Source: Desulfobacterales bacterium (lineage in GTDB: Bacteria; Desulfobacterota; Desulfobacteria; Desulfobacterales; JAHEIW01). Taken from it: a stretch of DNA of 55,475 nt. Shown one piece after another: positions 26,027 through 34,719 of this stretch. The notes under the pieces are model-generated. The model saw only the letters and a list, made by a program, of their open reading frames with translations. It was not told the origin of the DNA and ran no database searches. The stretch lies in contig JASJAN010000058.1 of assembly GCA_030066985.1 (NCBI GenBank), positions 1 through 55,475 of the forward strand, read 5' to 3'. The translations under genes and the position numbers were made by a program. How positions within the stretch are numbered: the first letter of the stretch is position 1; each line of letters starts with the position of its first letter.

Positions 26027-27880
26027 TTACCCCCCAAATGATCTTTCATGAATATCGATGGCAGCTGGGTTGGGAAGGGCGATAGCATTCATCTTCCCGA
26101 TAGTGGCCGGCAGGATCGCATGAATGAAAAATTCAGCGGCCTTTAGCTGGCCGTCATAAAAAGCGGCGTCTTTGTGCTTGGCGACTTTTGACTGAATGGC
26201 CGCTGCGTCGCTGCTGCCGACCAGTTTTTCCAGTTTTGGCGCGGCCACTGTCGCCCGCCAAAGCAGCATCCAAGCCATGGCCACATCACCGACGACTTCC
26301 ATAAACGGGTGGGCGTAAGCCAGTGCCAGCTTCAGGTCTTTTGAATAAGCGGTTTTGCCGATCTGCAGCGCGATTTCACTGAGGCGATTTAACGCTTTGG
26401 CAACCCGATCGGCAAGATCCGCCAGGTGCGGATTTTCGGCCGCCTGATCAATGCTGGTTTTGATCTCATTTAAAAAATTGATAAAAACCGTCCCTTTTTT
26501 CATGCCCAGCTTGCGCCCGAGCAGATCCATGGCCTGAATGCCATTGGTCCCTTCGTATATGCTCGTGATCTTACAGTCGCGGTAAAGCTGCTCGACCGGA
26601 TATTCTTTGGTATAGCCGTAGCCGCCATATACCTGAATGGCCTGCTCGCAGACAAATTGGCCGCGTTCGCTGCAGTAGGCCTTGATCACCGGTGTCAGCA
26701 ATTCAATAAAATCATTGTAGTGCGCCTTTTCCTCGGCGGTTTCGGCGGTTCTTTTTTTGTCAAAACAATAAGCGACATAGTATACAAAGCTGCGCATACC
26801 ATCCACATAGGCTTTCATCTGCAGCAGCATGCGCCGCACATCCGGGTGGCGGATGATGGGCACCTGGGGTGCCTGTGGGTCTTTGCCGCTGGCGACATCT
26901 TTGCCCTGTAAGCGATCACGGGCGTAGTTGACCGCATACAAATAAGCGGCTGAACCGTTTAAAAATCCCTGGGTGCCGACATCCAGGCGGGCCTCGTTCA
27001 TCATATGAAACATGACCATCAGCCCTTTGTTTTCCTCTCCAAGCAAAAGACCGCGGCATTTACCCTTGCCGCCCAGCGCCATGCTGCAGGTTGGGCTGCC
27101 GTGGATGCCCATTTTTTCTTCCACACCGCTGCAAACGATATCGTTTGGCTCTCCCAAGCTGCCGTCATCATTGACCCAGATCTTGGGGACGATAAACAAT
27201 GAAATGCCCTTGGTTCCGTCAGGGGCGCCTTCAATACGAGCTAAAACCGGGTGGATGATATTTTCGGTCAGATCGTGCTCGCCGCAGGTGATAAAGATTT
27301 TGTTGCCGCTAAGGGAATAGGTGCCGTCCGGATTCTTGACTGCCGTTGTGGTCAAAGCACCTACATCCGAACCGGCTTCAGGCTCTGTGAGCAGCATGGT
27401 GCCACCCCACTGGCCCGAATAGACCTTTTCTAAAAACAGCTCCTTTTGCAGTTGGGTGCCGAAAAGCTCGATCATTTTGGCAGTGCCATGGGCCAGGTTG
27501 CCAAAACCGGCGATGGCAAAATTGGCTCCGATAATATATTCGAAGGCCGCCTGCCGGATGACCCAGGGAAACCCCTGGCCGCCGACTTCCAGGTCTTCTG
27601 CCATGGCTATCCATTCGCCTTCGGCAAATAGTTTATACGGGCGATGAAAACACTGCGGTACGGTTACCCGGCCATTTTCAAATTTGACGCCCTCGCGGTC
27701 GCCCTGGGAGTAGGTCGGCAGTATTTCTTTGATGCCCAAATTACGGGCCTCGGTGATGACCATATCAAACATTTTACGATTCAAATCGCTATATTTTTCC
27801 GATTTAGCGAGATCTGCGACCTGCAATTGTTCATACAACACAAAGTCGATGTCCCTGCGGTCGGAAAGAAGCTGAGCCAT
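26027..27880 (-). CDS. Acyl-CoA dehydrogenase, large (about 600-residue) type
   Basis: The 617-residue flavoenzyme contains MLLTEPEAGSDVGAL and KIFITCGEHDLTENI (FAD site), the substrate-region EEKMGIHGSPTCSMALGG, the C-terminal core YGGYGYTKEYPVEQLYRD and TSIYEGTNGIQAMDLLGRKL; the glutamate in YEGTNGIQ is the base in the general family. The extra C-terminal part (ESFxxxEIxx to DIHERSFGG) is typical of the long dehydrogenases that differ from the 380-residue type. Substrate is unknown; it starts an acyl-CoA degradation pair with the thiolase. Confidence 0.92.
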   Translation of the reverse strand: MAQLLSDRRDIDFVLYEQLQVADLAKSEKYSDLNRKMFDMVITEARNLGIKEILPTYSQGDREGVKFENGRVTVPQCFHRPYKLFAEGEWIAMAEDLEVGGQGFPWVIRQAAFEYIIGANFAIAGFGNLAHGTAKMIELFGTQLQKELFLEKVYSGQWGGTMLLTEPEAGSDVGALTTTAVKNPDGTYSLSGNKIFITCGEHDLTENIIHPVLARIEGAPDGTKGISLFIVPKIWVNDDGSLGEPNDIVCSGVEEKMGIHGSPTCSMALGGKGKCRGLLLGEENKGLMVMFHMMNEARLDVGTQGFLNGSAAYLYAVNYARDRLQGKDVASGKDPQAPQVPIIRHPDVRRMLLQMKAYVDGMRSFVYYVAYCFDKKRTAETAEEKAHYNDFIELLTPVIKAYCSERGQFVCEQAIQVYGGYGYTKEYPVEQLYRDCKITSIYEGTNGIQAMDLLGRKLGMKKGTVFINFLNEIKTSIDQAAENPHLADLADRVAKALNRLSEIALQIGKTAYSKDLKLALAYAHPFMEVVGDVAMAWMLLWRATVAAPKLEKLVGSSDAAAIQSKVAKHKDAAFYDGQLKAAEFFIHAILPATIGKMNAIALPNPAAIDIHERSFGG

Positions 27881-28036
27881 TGGTTATCCTCTCAAATACG
27901 ATATTCGCAATGTACCGGTTACGGCCGGTTATCATGGATGCAGATTGGTTTTGTAAGAGATATGCTCAGCCTTTGTCAAGCAAATGCTTTTTGGAAGGCC
28001 ATGCAATGCGGATGGTTGGTCTTTAGACAATGTGAA

Positions 28037-29128
28037 TCATTGGTCTTTGTTGGCTTTTAATTGCTGGTGATATTGCGGATAGAGTTTTTGGGAGCATTCC
28101 GGGCAGATGCCGTGGCTGAACTCAGCTTCCGAGTGGCTTCGAATATATTCTTCGATTTGATTCCAGTAGCCCTTGTCGTCTCTGATCTTTTTGCATGATG
28201 CGCAAATGGGCAGCATGCCGCTGAGTTGCCGGACCTGGGCCAGGGATTCTTTTAGACTGCTGATCAAGGAATTCAGCTCCTTTTCATGCAGCTTGCGCTC
28301 GGAAATGTCGCGAATCATACCGGTGTAGAACTGCTCAGCACCTGATTGCCAGGTTGACAATGACAGCTCGACAGGAAATTCTTTGCCGTCTTTGGTGATG
28401 CCAAACAGCTCGACGGTTTCGCCAATCAGTTTTGAGGTTCCGCTGGCCACCACTTTGGCCATACCGCGCTCATGGGCTTCACGAAATCGTTGCGGCATTA
28501 AAATGCTGATGGACTGCCCGATGAGGCTGTCAGCCGGGTGGCCGAACATTTCCGCAGCCGCGCTATTACAGAAGACAATTTTACCATTTCGATCTGCAGT
28601 GATGATGGCATCTTTGGCCGATTCAGCCACCCGCCGAAACTTGGTTTCCGATTCCCTGATCGTTGCTTCAATCTGTTTGCGCTCGGTGATATCAAAACTG
28701 TATTCGATCATCTGGGTGACATGACCGTTTCTATCAAAAATCGGATGGCCATGCACTTCAACATTTCTGGGACGGCCCTGGCTGTCATAATGAACATGCT
28801 CGACCTGCACCGGCTTTTTCGATTTTTTGATGATTTCCAGGGGGCAGGTGTGTTCGCTGGAGTCACAGGGTGTGCTCCGATTATGGGAAAGCGCATGGCA
28901 GGTGGATGCACCGGATGCACCGCTTTTCAATGCGGCTGTGTTGGCCAGTTTGATCGTGTAATCTTTGGCATCAACCACATAAAACGGATGATCCAGGGAC
29001 TCCAGCACCGAATTCAAGAAGGCGGATTGCTTTTTCAGCTGTGCCTCTGCTTCTTTGCGGGCAGCAGCCTCGTTTTCCAGCGCTTTGATTTTTTCCAGAA
29101 GCGCTTTATGGTCAGTGTCTGCGGCCAT
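28037..29128 (-). CDS. PAS-domain sensor protein without output domain
   Basis: The 363-residue protein begins with a coiled-coil (residues about 5-35), then two PAS domains: the first around 35-150 ending ITERKQIEATIRESETKF, the second around 150-275 with RVAESAKDAIITADRNGKI and ISILMPQRFREAHERG, ending IRDISERKLHEKEL. The C-terminus has a cysteine module, CASCKKIRDDKGYWNQIEEY and FSHGICPECSQKLYP, seen in many sensor proteins of this phylum, possibly a metal-binding interaction module. No kinase, GGDEF or EAL domain follows, so it would signal by protein-protein contact. Cytoplasmic. Confidence 0.82.
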   Translation of the reverse strand: MAADTDHKALLEKIKALENEAAARKEAEAQLKKQSAFLNSVLESLDHPFYVVDAKDYTIKLANTAALKSGASGASTCHALSHNRSTPCDSSEHTCPLEIIKKSKKPVQVEHVHYDSQGRPRNVEVHGHPIFDRNGHVTQMIEYSFDITERKQIEATIRESETKFRRVAESAKDAIITADRNGKIVFCNSAAAEMFGHPADSLIGQSISILMPQRFREAHERGMAKVVASGTSKLIGETVELFGITKDGKEFPVELSLSTWQSGAEQFYTGMIRDISERKLHEKELNSLISSLKESLAQVRQLSGMLPICASCKKIRDDKGYWNQIEEYIRSHSEAEFSHGICPECSQKLYPQYHQQLKANKDQ

Positions 29129-29228
29129 GGGATTTGTTTCGGCTAACTCAGGCTGAGATTAAACGCTGTATGCGGCGATCATTGCGATAGATGCATTTAT
29201 GAGATAGCTTCTACTTTTCATGCAAGAT

Positions 29229-29492
29229 TCAGGTACACTTGAAGGGTATGAAATGATGAAAACAATAACTGGCCGTATCCCCATAGGGCCGGCCGGTTTC
29301 CTCCATACACTCGGCCATCATTTGCCGGGAGGCATCTTCATAGTCCGATTGTTTCTCTTCTTCTTTTTTACAATCGATACAGATCGGTTGATGATCGACT
29401 ACCGATAAGATCCTGCGCTCCTTATTTTTCAACGATCTGTTGCACCGGCTGCACGCTTCAGCACATGAAAGCTGCTTTTCCCAGTTCTCCAT
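29229..29492 (-). CDS. Small zinc-ribbon-like protein of unknown function
   Basis: The 87-residue product has two cysteine pairs, CSRCNRSLKNKERRI and ICIDCKKEEEKQ, spaced as in a treble-clef or zinc ribbon; the rest is charged. A strong GGAG seven bases before the ATG supports translation. It precedes the PAS protein gene on the same strand by about 100 bases. The family is not recognised. Confidence 0.6.
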   Translation of the reverse strand: MENWEKQLSCAEACSRCNRSLKNKERRILSVVDHQPICIDCKKEEEKQSDYEDASRQMMAECMEETGRPYGDTASYCFHHFIPFKCT

Positions 29493-30074
29493 AATTTAAC
29501 TCCAAACGTGAATATGCGTTTTGGCAGTAGCGGTTTGTGGTCAGATGCCCACCTGCGATGATGAATTCCAACCTTTGCAGCGGTTGATATGAATGCTCTG
29601 TGAACAATGCTGTAACTCATCTTATGGTAACGCACAATGGCCATTAATTCAATTATTTTAATATAATACCCGATTCAGCCGAATCAAGGGCTCATGCTGG
29701 AGCGATATTTTTAGATCAATTTTGCGCCCCGGCCCGTGCATTTTTGATGCGTCCCGCCGTTAAGAAAATACTTGACTTCACACGGGGTTAATGGCTTTTA
29801 TCAGATAGGATGCCGCCAGTGTGAATCCGCACATCGATTGTTCAAGCAGGTGGAATCCTTTGCGATGGTTTCCAATGGCTGTATACCCGCCTGCATTGAA
29901 ACTTTCTGCGCAAAATTACCCGATACCAATCCGGCATCCGACTCACTTCGATCCACAGCAGTGATCTAACACGCAAGCGTCCCAGGTAAGCCCTAAGCTG
30001 GGAGTCTGTTAACCACTTTTAAAATGTCTATTGATTGATCTTACCAATCACCTTTTACGACTGGGGGTGTAACG
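29493..30074. other. 582-base intergenic region
   Basis: No convincing gene is seen on either strand. A weak hairpin TCCCAG...CTGGGA (29989-30012) lies 60 bases before ppdK. The GGGGGTG upstream of the ppdK ATG serves as its ribosome binding site. Confidence 0.4.
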
Positions 30075-32837
30075 ATGAGCAGCTCGAGCAAATGGGTTTA
30101 TGATTTTGACGAAGTCGATCAAGCTGAAAAATATGTCGGCGGAGACTGGGAGGCGGTACGCGGGCTTCTGGGCGGCAAAGGCGCCAACCTGGCTGAAATG
30201 GTGCGCATCGGCATACCGGTGCCGCCCGGATTTACGGTGACCACCGAAGCCTGCAATGCCTATCTGTCCGCCGGCGAAAGCTTTCCCGCCGGCATGTGGG
30301 AGCAGGTGCTGGAGGCCATGCAAAAAATCGAAGCGGACACCGGCAAGAAATTTGGTGATGCCCAAAACCCCCTGCTGGTTTCCTGCCGTTCGGGGGGCAA
30401 GTTTTCGATGCCCGGCATGATGGATACGGTTCTCAATATCGGGCTCAACGATGACACTGTCCAAGGCATGATCAAGCTAACCAAGGATGAACGTTTTGTC
30501 TATGATGCTTACAGGCGATTGGTGCAGATGTTTGGCTGTGTGGTTATCGGGATTCCCGATGAGCCTTTTGAAGAAGTCATCACCCATGCGCGCCGCAAAG
30601 CGGGTGTCAAAAACGATGCCGATCTAACCGCGGATGACTGGCAGGCGGTTACAACGGAATTTAAAAACATATACAAACGGTATACCCGCCATGATTTTCC
30701 CTCCGATCCGCTGGCCCAGTTGCGCAAGGCCACCGAAGCAGTATTTAAAAGCTGGAACGGCAAGCGGGCTATTGACTACCGCAATGCCGCCGGTATCGCT
30801 CATGACCTGGGCACAGCGGTGAATATCGTCACTATGGTATTTGGCAATATGGGCAACACCAGCGCCACCGGGGTGGCCATGACCCGCAATGCCTCCACTG
30901 GCGAGAAGCAAATTGAAGGCGATTATCTGACCAACGCCCAGGGAGAGGACGTGGTTGCCGGCATCCGCATCACCGACGATATTCAAAAATTAAAAGATGA
31001 GATGCCGTCGGCCTACCAGGAGTTTGAGGATATCTGTCAAAAACTGGAAAAGCATTACCGCGAGATGCAGGATGTGGAGTTTACCATTGAAAACAGCAAG
31101 CTTTGGATGCTGCAAACCCGTGATGGCAAGCGCACAGCCCAGGCAGCTGTGCGTATTGCGGTGGATATGGTCGAAGAAGGCCTGATCAGCAAAGAAGAAG
31201 CGGTCATGCGTGTCACTCCGGATCAAGTTGATTTCTTTTTGCATCCCCAATTTGATGTCCAGGCCAAACAAAACGCCCATAGCGGAGGAAAATTTTTGGC
31301 CAAAGGGCTGAATGTGTCGCCGGGCGCTGCAGTCGGTATTGTGGCCTTTGACGCCGATCGCGCCGAACAGTGGGCCAAGGAGGGGGGCAAAGATGTCATC
31401 ATGGTGCGACCCGAGACCAAGCCTGACGATGTCCACGGCATGCTGGCCGCCGAAGGCATCCTGACAAGCCGCGGCGGGCGCACCAGTCATGCGGCTTTGG
31501 TGGCCAGGCAGTTTGGTACACCGGCGGTTGTGGGGGTTGCTACCCTCGAAATTGATCTGGCCAATCGAAAAATGGACGTGGGGATTCATGAAATAAAAGA
31601 AGGCGATTGGATTTCCATTGATGGCACCGCCGGCGAGGTCTTCCTGGGTCAGCTGGAGACCATGGTGCCGGATATCAACGATCCCTGGCTGCTGAAGCTG
31701 CTGTCCTGGGCCGATGAATTCCGGCGCCTGGGCGTCTGGGCCAATGCGGATTATCCCAAGGACGCTGAAAGGGCGCGTGAATACGGTGCCCAGGGGATCG
31801 GGCTTTGTCGCACCGAGCACATGTTTTTCGAGGCCGAGCGCCTGCCGCACGTTCAGAAAATGATCATGACCGATCTGGCGCGCGAACGGCAGGAGGCCCT
31901 GGATGCCATCTTGCCGTTCCAGCGCGAGGATTTTGCCGGGCTTTTCAGGGCCATGGACGGGCTGCCGGTGATCATTCGCCTGATCGATCCGCCTTTGCAT
32001 GAGTTTTTACCCGATCGCTTTGATCTGATGCACGAGCTTTCAGATCTGAAGATTCGGCTGCAGCAGGCCGCCAACCTGGCCCAGGTGGATGATTTGCTCG
32101 AACAAATTCGCCTCAAAGAGACCATCCTCAAACGGGTGGAAAGCCTGCATGAGGCCAATCCTATGCTGGGTTTGCGCGGGGTACGGTTGGGCATCCAGAT
32201 TCCGGAGCTGACCACCATGCAGGTGCGGGCCATATTTGAGGCTGCCTGCGCGGTGGCCAAAGATGGGGTCGATGTCAACCCGGAAGTCATGATTCCACTG
32301 ACCAGCCATGTCAACGAGCTCAAGATTCAGCGCCAGGCCTTGGAAAGCGAGGCCAAAAAGGTGATGAAGGAACAGGATATGAGAATTGATTATAAATTTG
32401 GCACCATGATTGAGATCCCCCGCGCGGCCGTGACCATGGACGAAATCGCCGATTATGCAGAATTTATTTCTTTTGGCACCAACGACCTGACCCAGACCAC
32501 CTATGGTATATCCCGGGACGACGCTGAAGCCGGTTTTTTAATAGAGTACATCTCCACCGGTGTTTTGCCGGACAACCCCTTTGCCACCATCGATCGCAAT
32601 GGGGTGGGGGAATTGATGCGTATCGCAGTGACCAAAGGGCGTGCTGAAAACCCCGATCTGGAATGCGGTATCTGCGGTGAGCATGGCGGGGATCCGACTT
32701 CAATTCAGCTGTGCCATGAGCTGGGGTTGACCTATGTCTCCTGCTCGCCGTTCCGGGTGCCGATCGCCCGCCTGGCGGCGGCTCATGCTGCTTTACGTGA
32801 GAAACAGGCAGCCGAGCAGGACCAAAAAGTAGCCTAA
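30075..32837 (+). CDS. ppdK: Pyruvate, phosphate dikinase
   Basis: The 920-residue enzyme interconverts pyruvate, ATP and phosphate with phosphoenolpyruvate, AMP and pyrophosphate, feeding gluconeogenesis in anaerobes or PEP to pyruvate conversion. Its N-terminal ATP-grasp part has LLGGKGANLAEMVRIGIPVPPGF, the swinging domain has His472 in GGRTSHAALVARQFGTPAVVG (phosphorylated), and the PEP domain ends with FGTNDLTQTTYGISRDD and CGICGEHGGDPTSI (catalytic cysteine C864 or C867). Length fits the family (about 880-920). It stands alone. Confidence 0.97.
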   Translation: MSSSSKWVYDFDEVDQAEKYVGGDWEAVRGLLGGKGANLAEMVRIGIPVPPGFTVTTEACNAYLSAGESFPAGMWEQVLEAMQKIEADTGKKFGDAQNPLLVSCRSGGKFSMPGMMDTVLNIGLNDDTVQGMIKLTKDERFVYDAYRRLVQMFGCVVIGIPDEPFEEVITHARRKAGVKNDADLTADDWQAVTTEFKNIYKRYTRHDFPSDPLAQLRKATEAVFKSWNGKRAIDYRNAAGIAHDLGTAVNIVTMVFGNMGNTSATGVAMTRNASTGEKQIEGDYLTNAQGEDVVAGIRITDDIQKLKDEMPSAYQEFEDICQKLEKHYREMQDVEFTIENSKLWMLQTRDGKRTAQAAVRIAVDMVEEGLISKEEAVMRVTPDQVDFFLHPQFDVQAKQNAHSGGKFLAKGLNVSPGAAVGIVAFDADRAEQWAKEGGKDVIMVRPETKPDDVHGMLAAEGILTSRGGRTSHAALVARQFGTPAVVGVATLEIDLANRKMDVGIHEIKEGDWISIDGTAGEVFLGQLETMVPDINDPWLLKLLSWADEFRRLGVWANADYPKDAERAREYGAQGIGLCRTEHMFFEAERLPHVQKMIMTDLARERQEALDAILPFQREDFAGLFRAMDGLPVIIRLIDPPLHEFLPDRFDLMHELSDLKIRLQQAANLAQVDDLLEQIRLKETILKRVESLHEANPMLGLRGVRLGIQIPELTTMQVRAIFEAACAVAKDGVDVNPEVMIPLTSHVNELKIQRQALESEAKKVMKEQDMRIDYKFGTMIEIPRAAVTMDEIADYAEFISFGTNDLTQTTYGISRDDAEAGFLIEYISTGVLPDNPFATIDRNGVGELMRIAVTKGRAENPDLECGICGEHGGDPTSIQLCHELGLTYVSCSPFRVPIARLAAAHAALREKQAAEQDQKVA

Positions 32838-33216
32838 GGGGTATGTCTTCTAGAGTTATAACACTACAGTCGGGTGGGAAATATAAATCAACTAAGTTTT
32901 TAATTGAGAAAATTCCAAGCACCAATAAACAAATCACAAACAATCCTCAAATTCAAATGATCAATGACGCAAACATGTTTGGAATTTGATTCATTGGGAT
33001 TTGGGATTTGATCTACTGAATTTTAGTTCTATAAGAGTGAATGGATCGCCGTCTGTATTGGGAATTGCCTAATGAATATTACATGGGCTTGTCGTGTTCC
33101 ATGAGACACTATTGGATCAGGTGTCATTCGGTTATCAGGTTGCGCCCGTTGAGCCCGTTGAGCCGGTTTAGCCTGTTAAAAGTAATAGCGATCTCTGTGC
33201 CAGTTATACGGGGTAA

Positions 33217-33233
33217 TGAGACAGATTGTCTCA
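33217..33233. promoter_or_regulatory. 17-base palindrome TGAGACA-GAT-TGTCTCA
   Basis: Perfect 7-base arms with a 3-base centre, about 118 bases before the sigma-54-like site and 320 before rubrerythrin. This spacing fits a binding site of an enhancer-type activator. A related, looser pair (ATGAGACAC...GGTGTCAT) is just upstream near 33101-33127. Confidence 0.45.
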
Positions 33234-33341
33234 ATATGGGGCACAAGATGCAGTCAGCAATCGTATCCAAGATAGGCTGTTGAATTAGTAACATGTCGGT
33301 ATTAATAGGATTTTTATTTAATTGCATTATTGCCCAACAGT

Positions 33342-33357
33342 TGGCATAAAACTTGTT
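33342..33357 (+). promoter_or_regulatory. Sigma-54-like promoter upstream of rubrerythrin
   Basis: TGGCAT-AAAAC-TTGTT has the -24 GG and the 10-base distance to the -12 position, but the -12 is GT instead of GC. If used, the leader before rubrerythrin would be about 180 bases. Confidence 0.35.
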
Positions 33358-33549
33358 TTATCAATGAACCTGATACAAAACGAAATGCCTTTAATAAACC
33401 CCAAAATCATATAGAAAATGGTTTTCTAATTAACTGGAAGCTGTCCAAATAACGGTCACCAGCTGTTATCCTTAACGGGCTCAACCGGCAAACGGGTAAC
33501 GGGCTCAACCATTTTAGATAGCTTCTAAAATAAAAAAAGGAGGAACCGT

Positions 33550-34044
33550 ATGAGTAAGTCCGAACAAAATCTACAAGAAGCATTCGCAGGTGAATCACAG
33601 GCCAACCGTAAATATCTGGCTTTTGCCAAAAAAGCGGACCAGGAAGGCTACGCCCAAGTGGCCAAACTGTTTCGTGCGGCAGCGGCCGCTGAAACCGTGC
33701 ATGCCCATGCCCACTTGCGGACCCTGAAGGGCATTAACAGCACGGCTGACAATCTGAAAGAGGCCATTGCCGGTGAGACCCACGAATTTAAAAACATGTA
33801 CCCGGAAATGATCGAAGACGCCAAGGCCGAAGACAACAAAGCTGCGCTGCGAAGCTTTGAGTATGCCAATGCCGTTGAACAAGTTCATGCCGACCTTTAC
33901 GAAAAAGCGCTGGCCAATATGGACGGCATGGCCGCCACCGATTACTGGGTTTGCGAAGTTTGCGGCTACACCTGCGAAGATGAAGCTCCGGATGAGTGCC
34001 CGGTGTGTAAAGCCAAAAAGAAAGCCTTTTTCAAAGTTGATTAG
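33550..34044 (+). CDS. Rubrerythrin
   Basis: The 164-residue protein joins a four-helix diiron domain (FAGESQANRKYLAFAKKADQ, then ETVHAHAHLRTL and GETHEFKNMYPEM with the iron-binding glutamates and EAxH motifs) to a C-terminal rubredoxin domain with two CxxC knuckles (VCEVCGYTC and CPVCKAKK). It reduces hydrogen peroxide in anaerobes. It starts after AAGGAGGAACC, an ideal ribosome site. A zinc-ribbon gene follows 72 bases later, so the two may be cotranscribed to the terminator at 34351. Confidence 0.95.
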   Translation: MSKSEQNLQEAFAGESQANRKYLAFAKKADQEGYAQVAKLFRAAAAAETVHAHAHLRTLKGINSTADNLKEAIAGETHEFKNMYPEMIEDAKAEDNKAALRSFEYANAVEQVHADLYEKALANMDGMAATDYWVCEVCGYTCEDEAPDECPVCKAKKKAFFKVD

Positions 34045-34116
34045 GATTGATGAATTTGTATCAAAAATTCATCGAACCCTGAACCTTGAACCCTGAACCT
34101 TGGAACCTTATTTATT

Positions 34117-34326
34117 ATGAAATGTCCCGTATGCGGCAGTCTGAATTTTTTCGTCAAAGACCCCGACGATGAATATGAAACCTATGAATTTGAGTTGAAA
34201 GGGGAGGGTGTCGTCTTTGATCCCGAGGTCGCTGAATCCGACAGCGCTGAGGTCAAAAGCGACACCGAAGTCTTTTGCGAAAAATGCTCCTGGCACGATA
34301 AGTTTCAGGAGCTCAAAAACAGCTAG
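34117..34326 (+). CDS. Small zinc-ribbon protein of unknown function
   Basis: The 69-residue product has a knuckle at each end, KCPVCGSLNFF and FCEKCSWHDKF, with an acidic middle (EYETYEFELKGEGVVFD). It would fold as one zinc ribbon. Its position right after rubrerythrin and before a shared terminator suggests a stress or metal-linked role, but this is inference. No family name is recognised. Confidence 0.7.
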   Translation: MKCPVCGSLNFFVKDPDDEYETYEFELKGEGVVFDPEVAESDSAEVKSDTEVFCEKCSWHDKFQELKNS

Positions 34327-34350
34327 ACCATAGCACCCCCCGTATTGCAA

Positions 34351-34396
34351 ATCGCCGCGGCGGTGCCCCAAGAGCACCCCCGCGGCAATTTTTTTT
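34351..34396 (+). terminator. Rho-independent terminator
   Basis: Arms 34351-34366 and 34374-34389 pair over 16 positions with one G-U and one mismatch, loop of seven, followed by a run of eight T. It ends the rubrerythrin/zinc-ribbon transcript. Beyond it, 34397-34719 holds only AT-rich sequence and a TTTGCGTGAGG word; no gene is seen. Confidence 0.85.
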
Positions 34397-34719
34397 CTCT
34401 CTCTCACCTGTCTCGTCACACATCAAGCCAGCCAGCCTCTAATTTTTATACTTTTGTTTTCTTTTTTATCTAAACAAAACTTTGCGTCTTTGCGTGAGGC
34501 CCATCATCACTTCAATGACTTAATTTCCTCCCCGAAACTGTCAAATGCTGTCAAACTTTGTTAAGTTACGGACGTCCATATGCTCCCGCTAGTTAATATA
34601 ATCAAATACCCTTATTCATAGGGCTTCTCATTCTCACCCCCACAGGCGCTTCCATGAGTTGTCATTTTTAGCCATGAGCTGTTGAAAGGCAAATGGGGTT
34701 GCCCATTGCTACTGTTAAG

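Larger units (their letters stand above)
32838..33549. other. 712-base intergenic region with word repeats and regulatory-looking palindromes
   Basis: The first part (32890-33020) has CAAATCCCAAAT-like words and their complements. The middle (33144-33168) has GCCCGTTGAGCC iterations whose complement, AACGGGCTCAACC, recurs at 33474-33510. A perfect palindrome (33217-33233) and a sigma-54-like site (33342-33357), listed separately, lie between. Short open frames here have no supporting signal. Confidence 0.5.

Noticed and set aside
30990-32000. 336-codon open frame on the minus strand inside ppdK
   Set aside because: Antisense shadow of a conserved enzyme; composition explains the lack of stops.
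33041-33283. 80-codon frame upstream of rubrerythrin
   Set aside because: No ribosome site or recognisable sequence; it covers word repeats and a palindrome.
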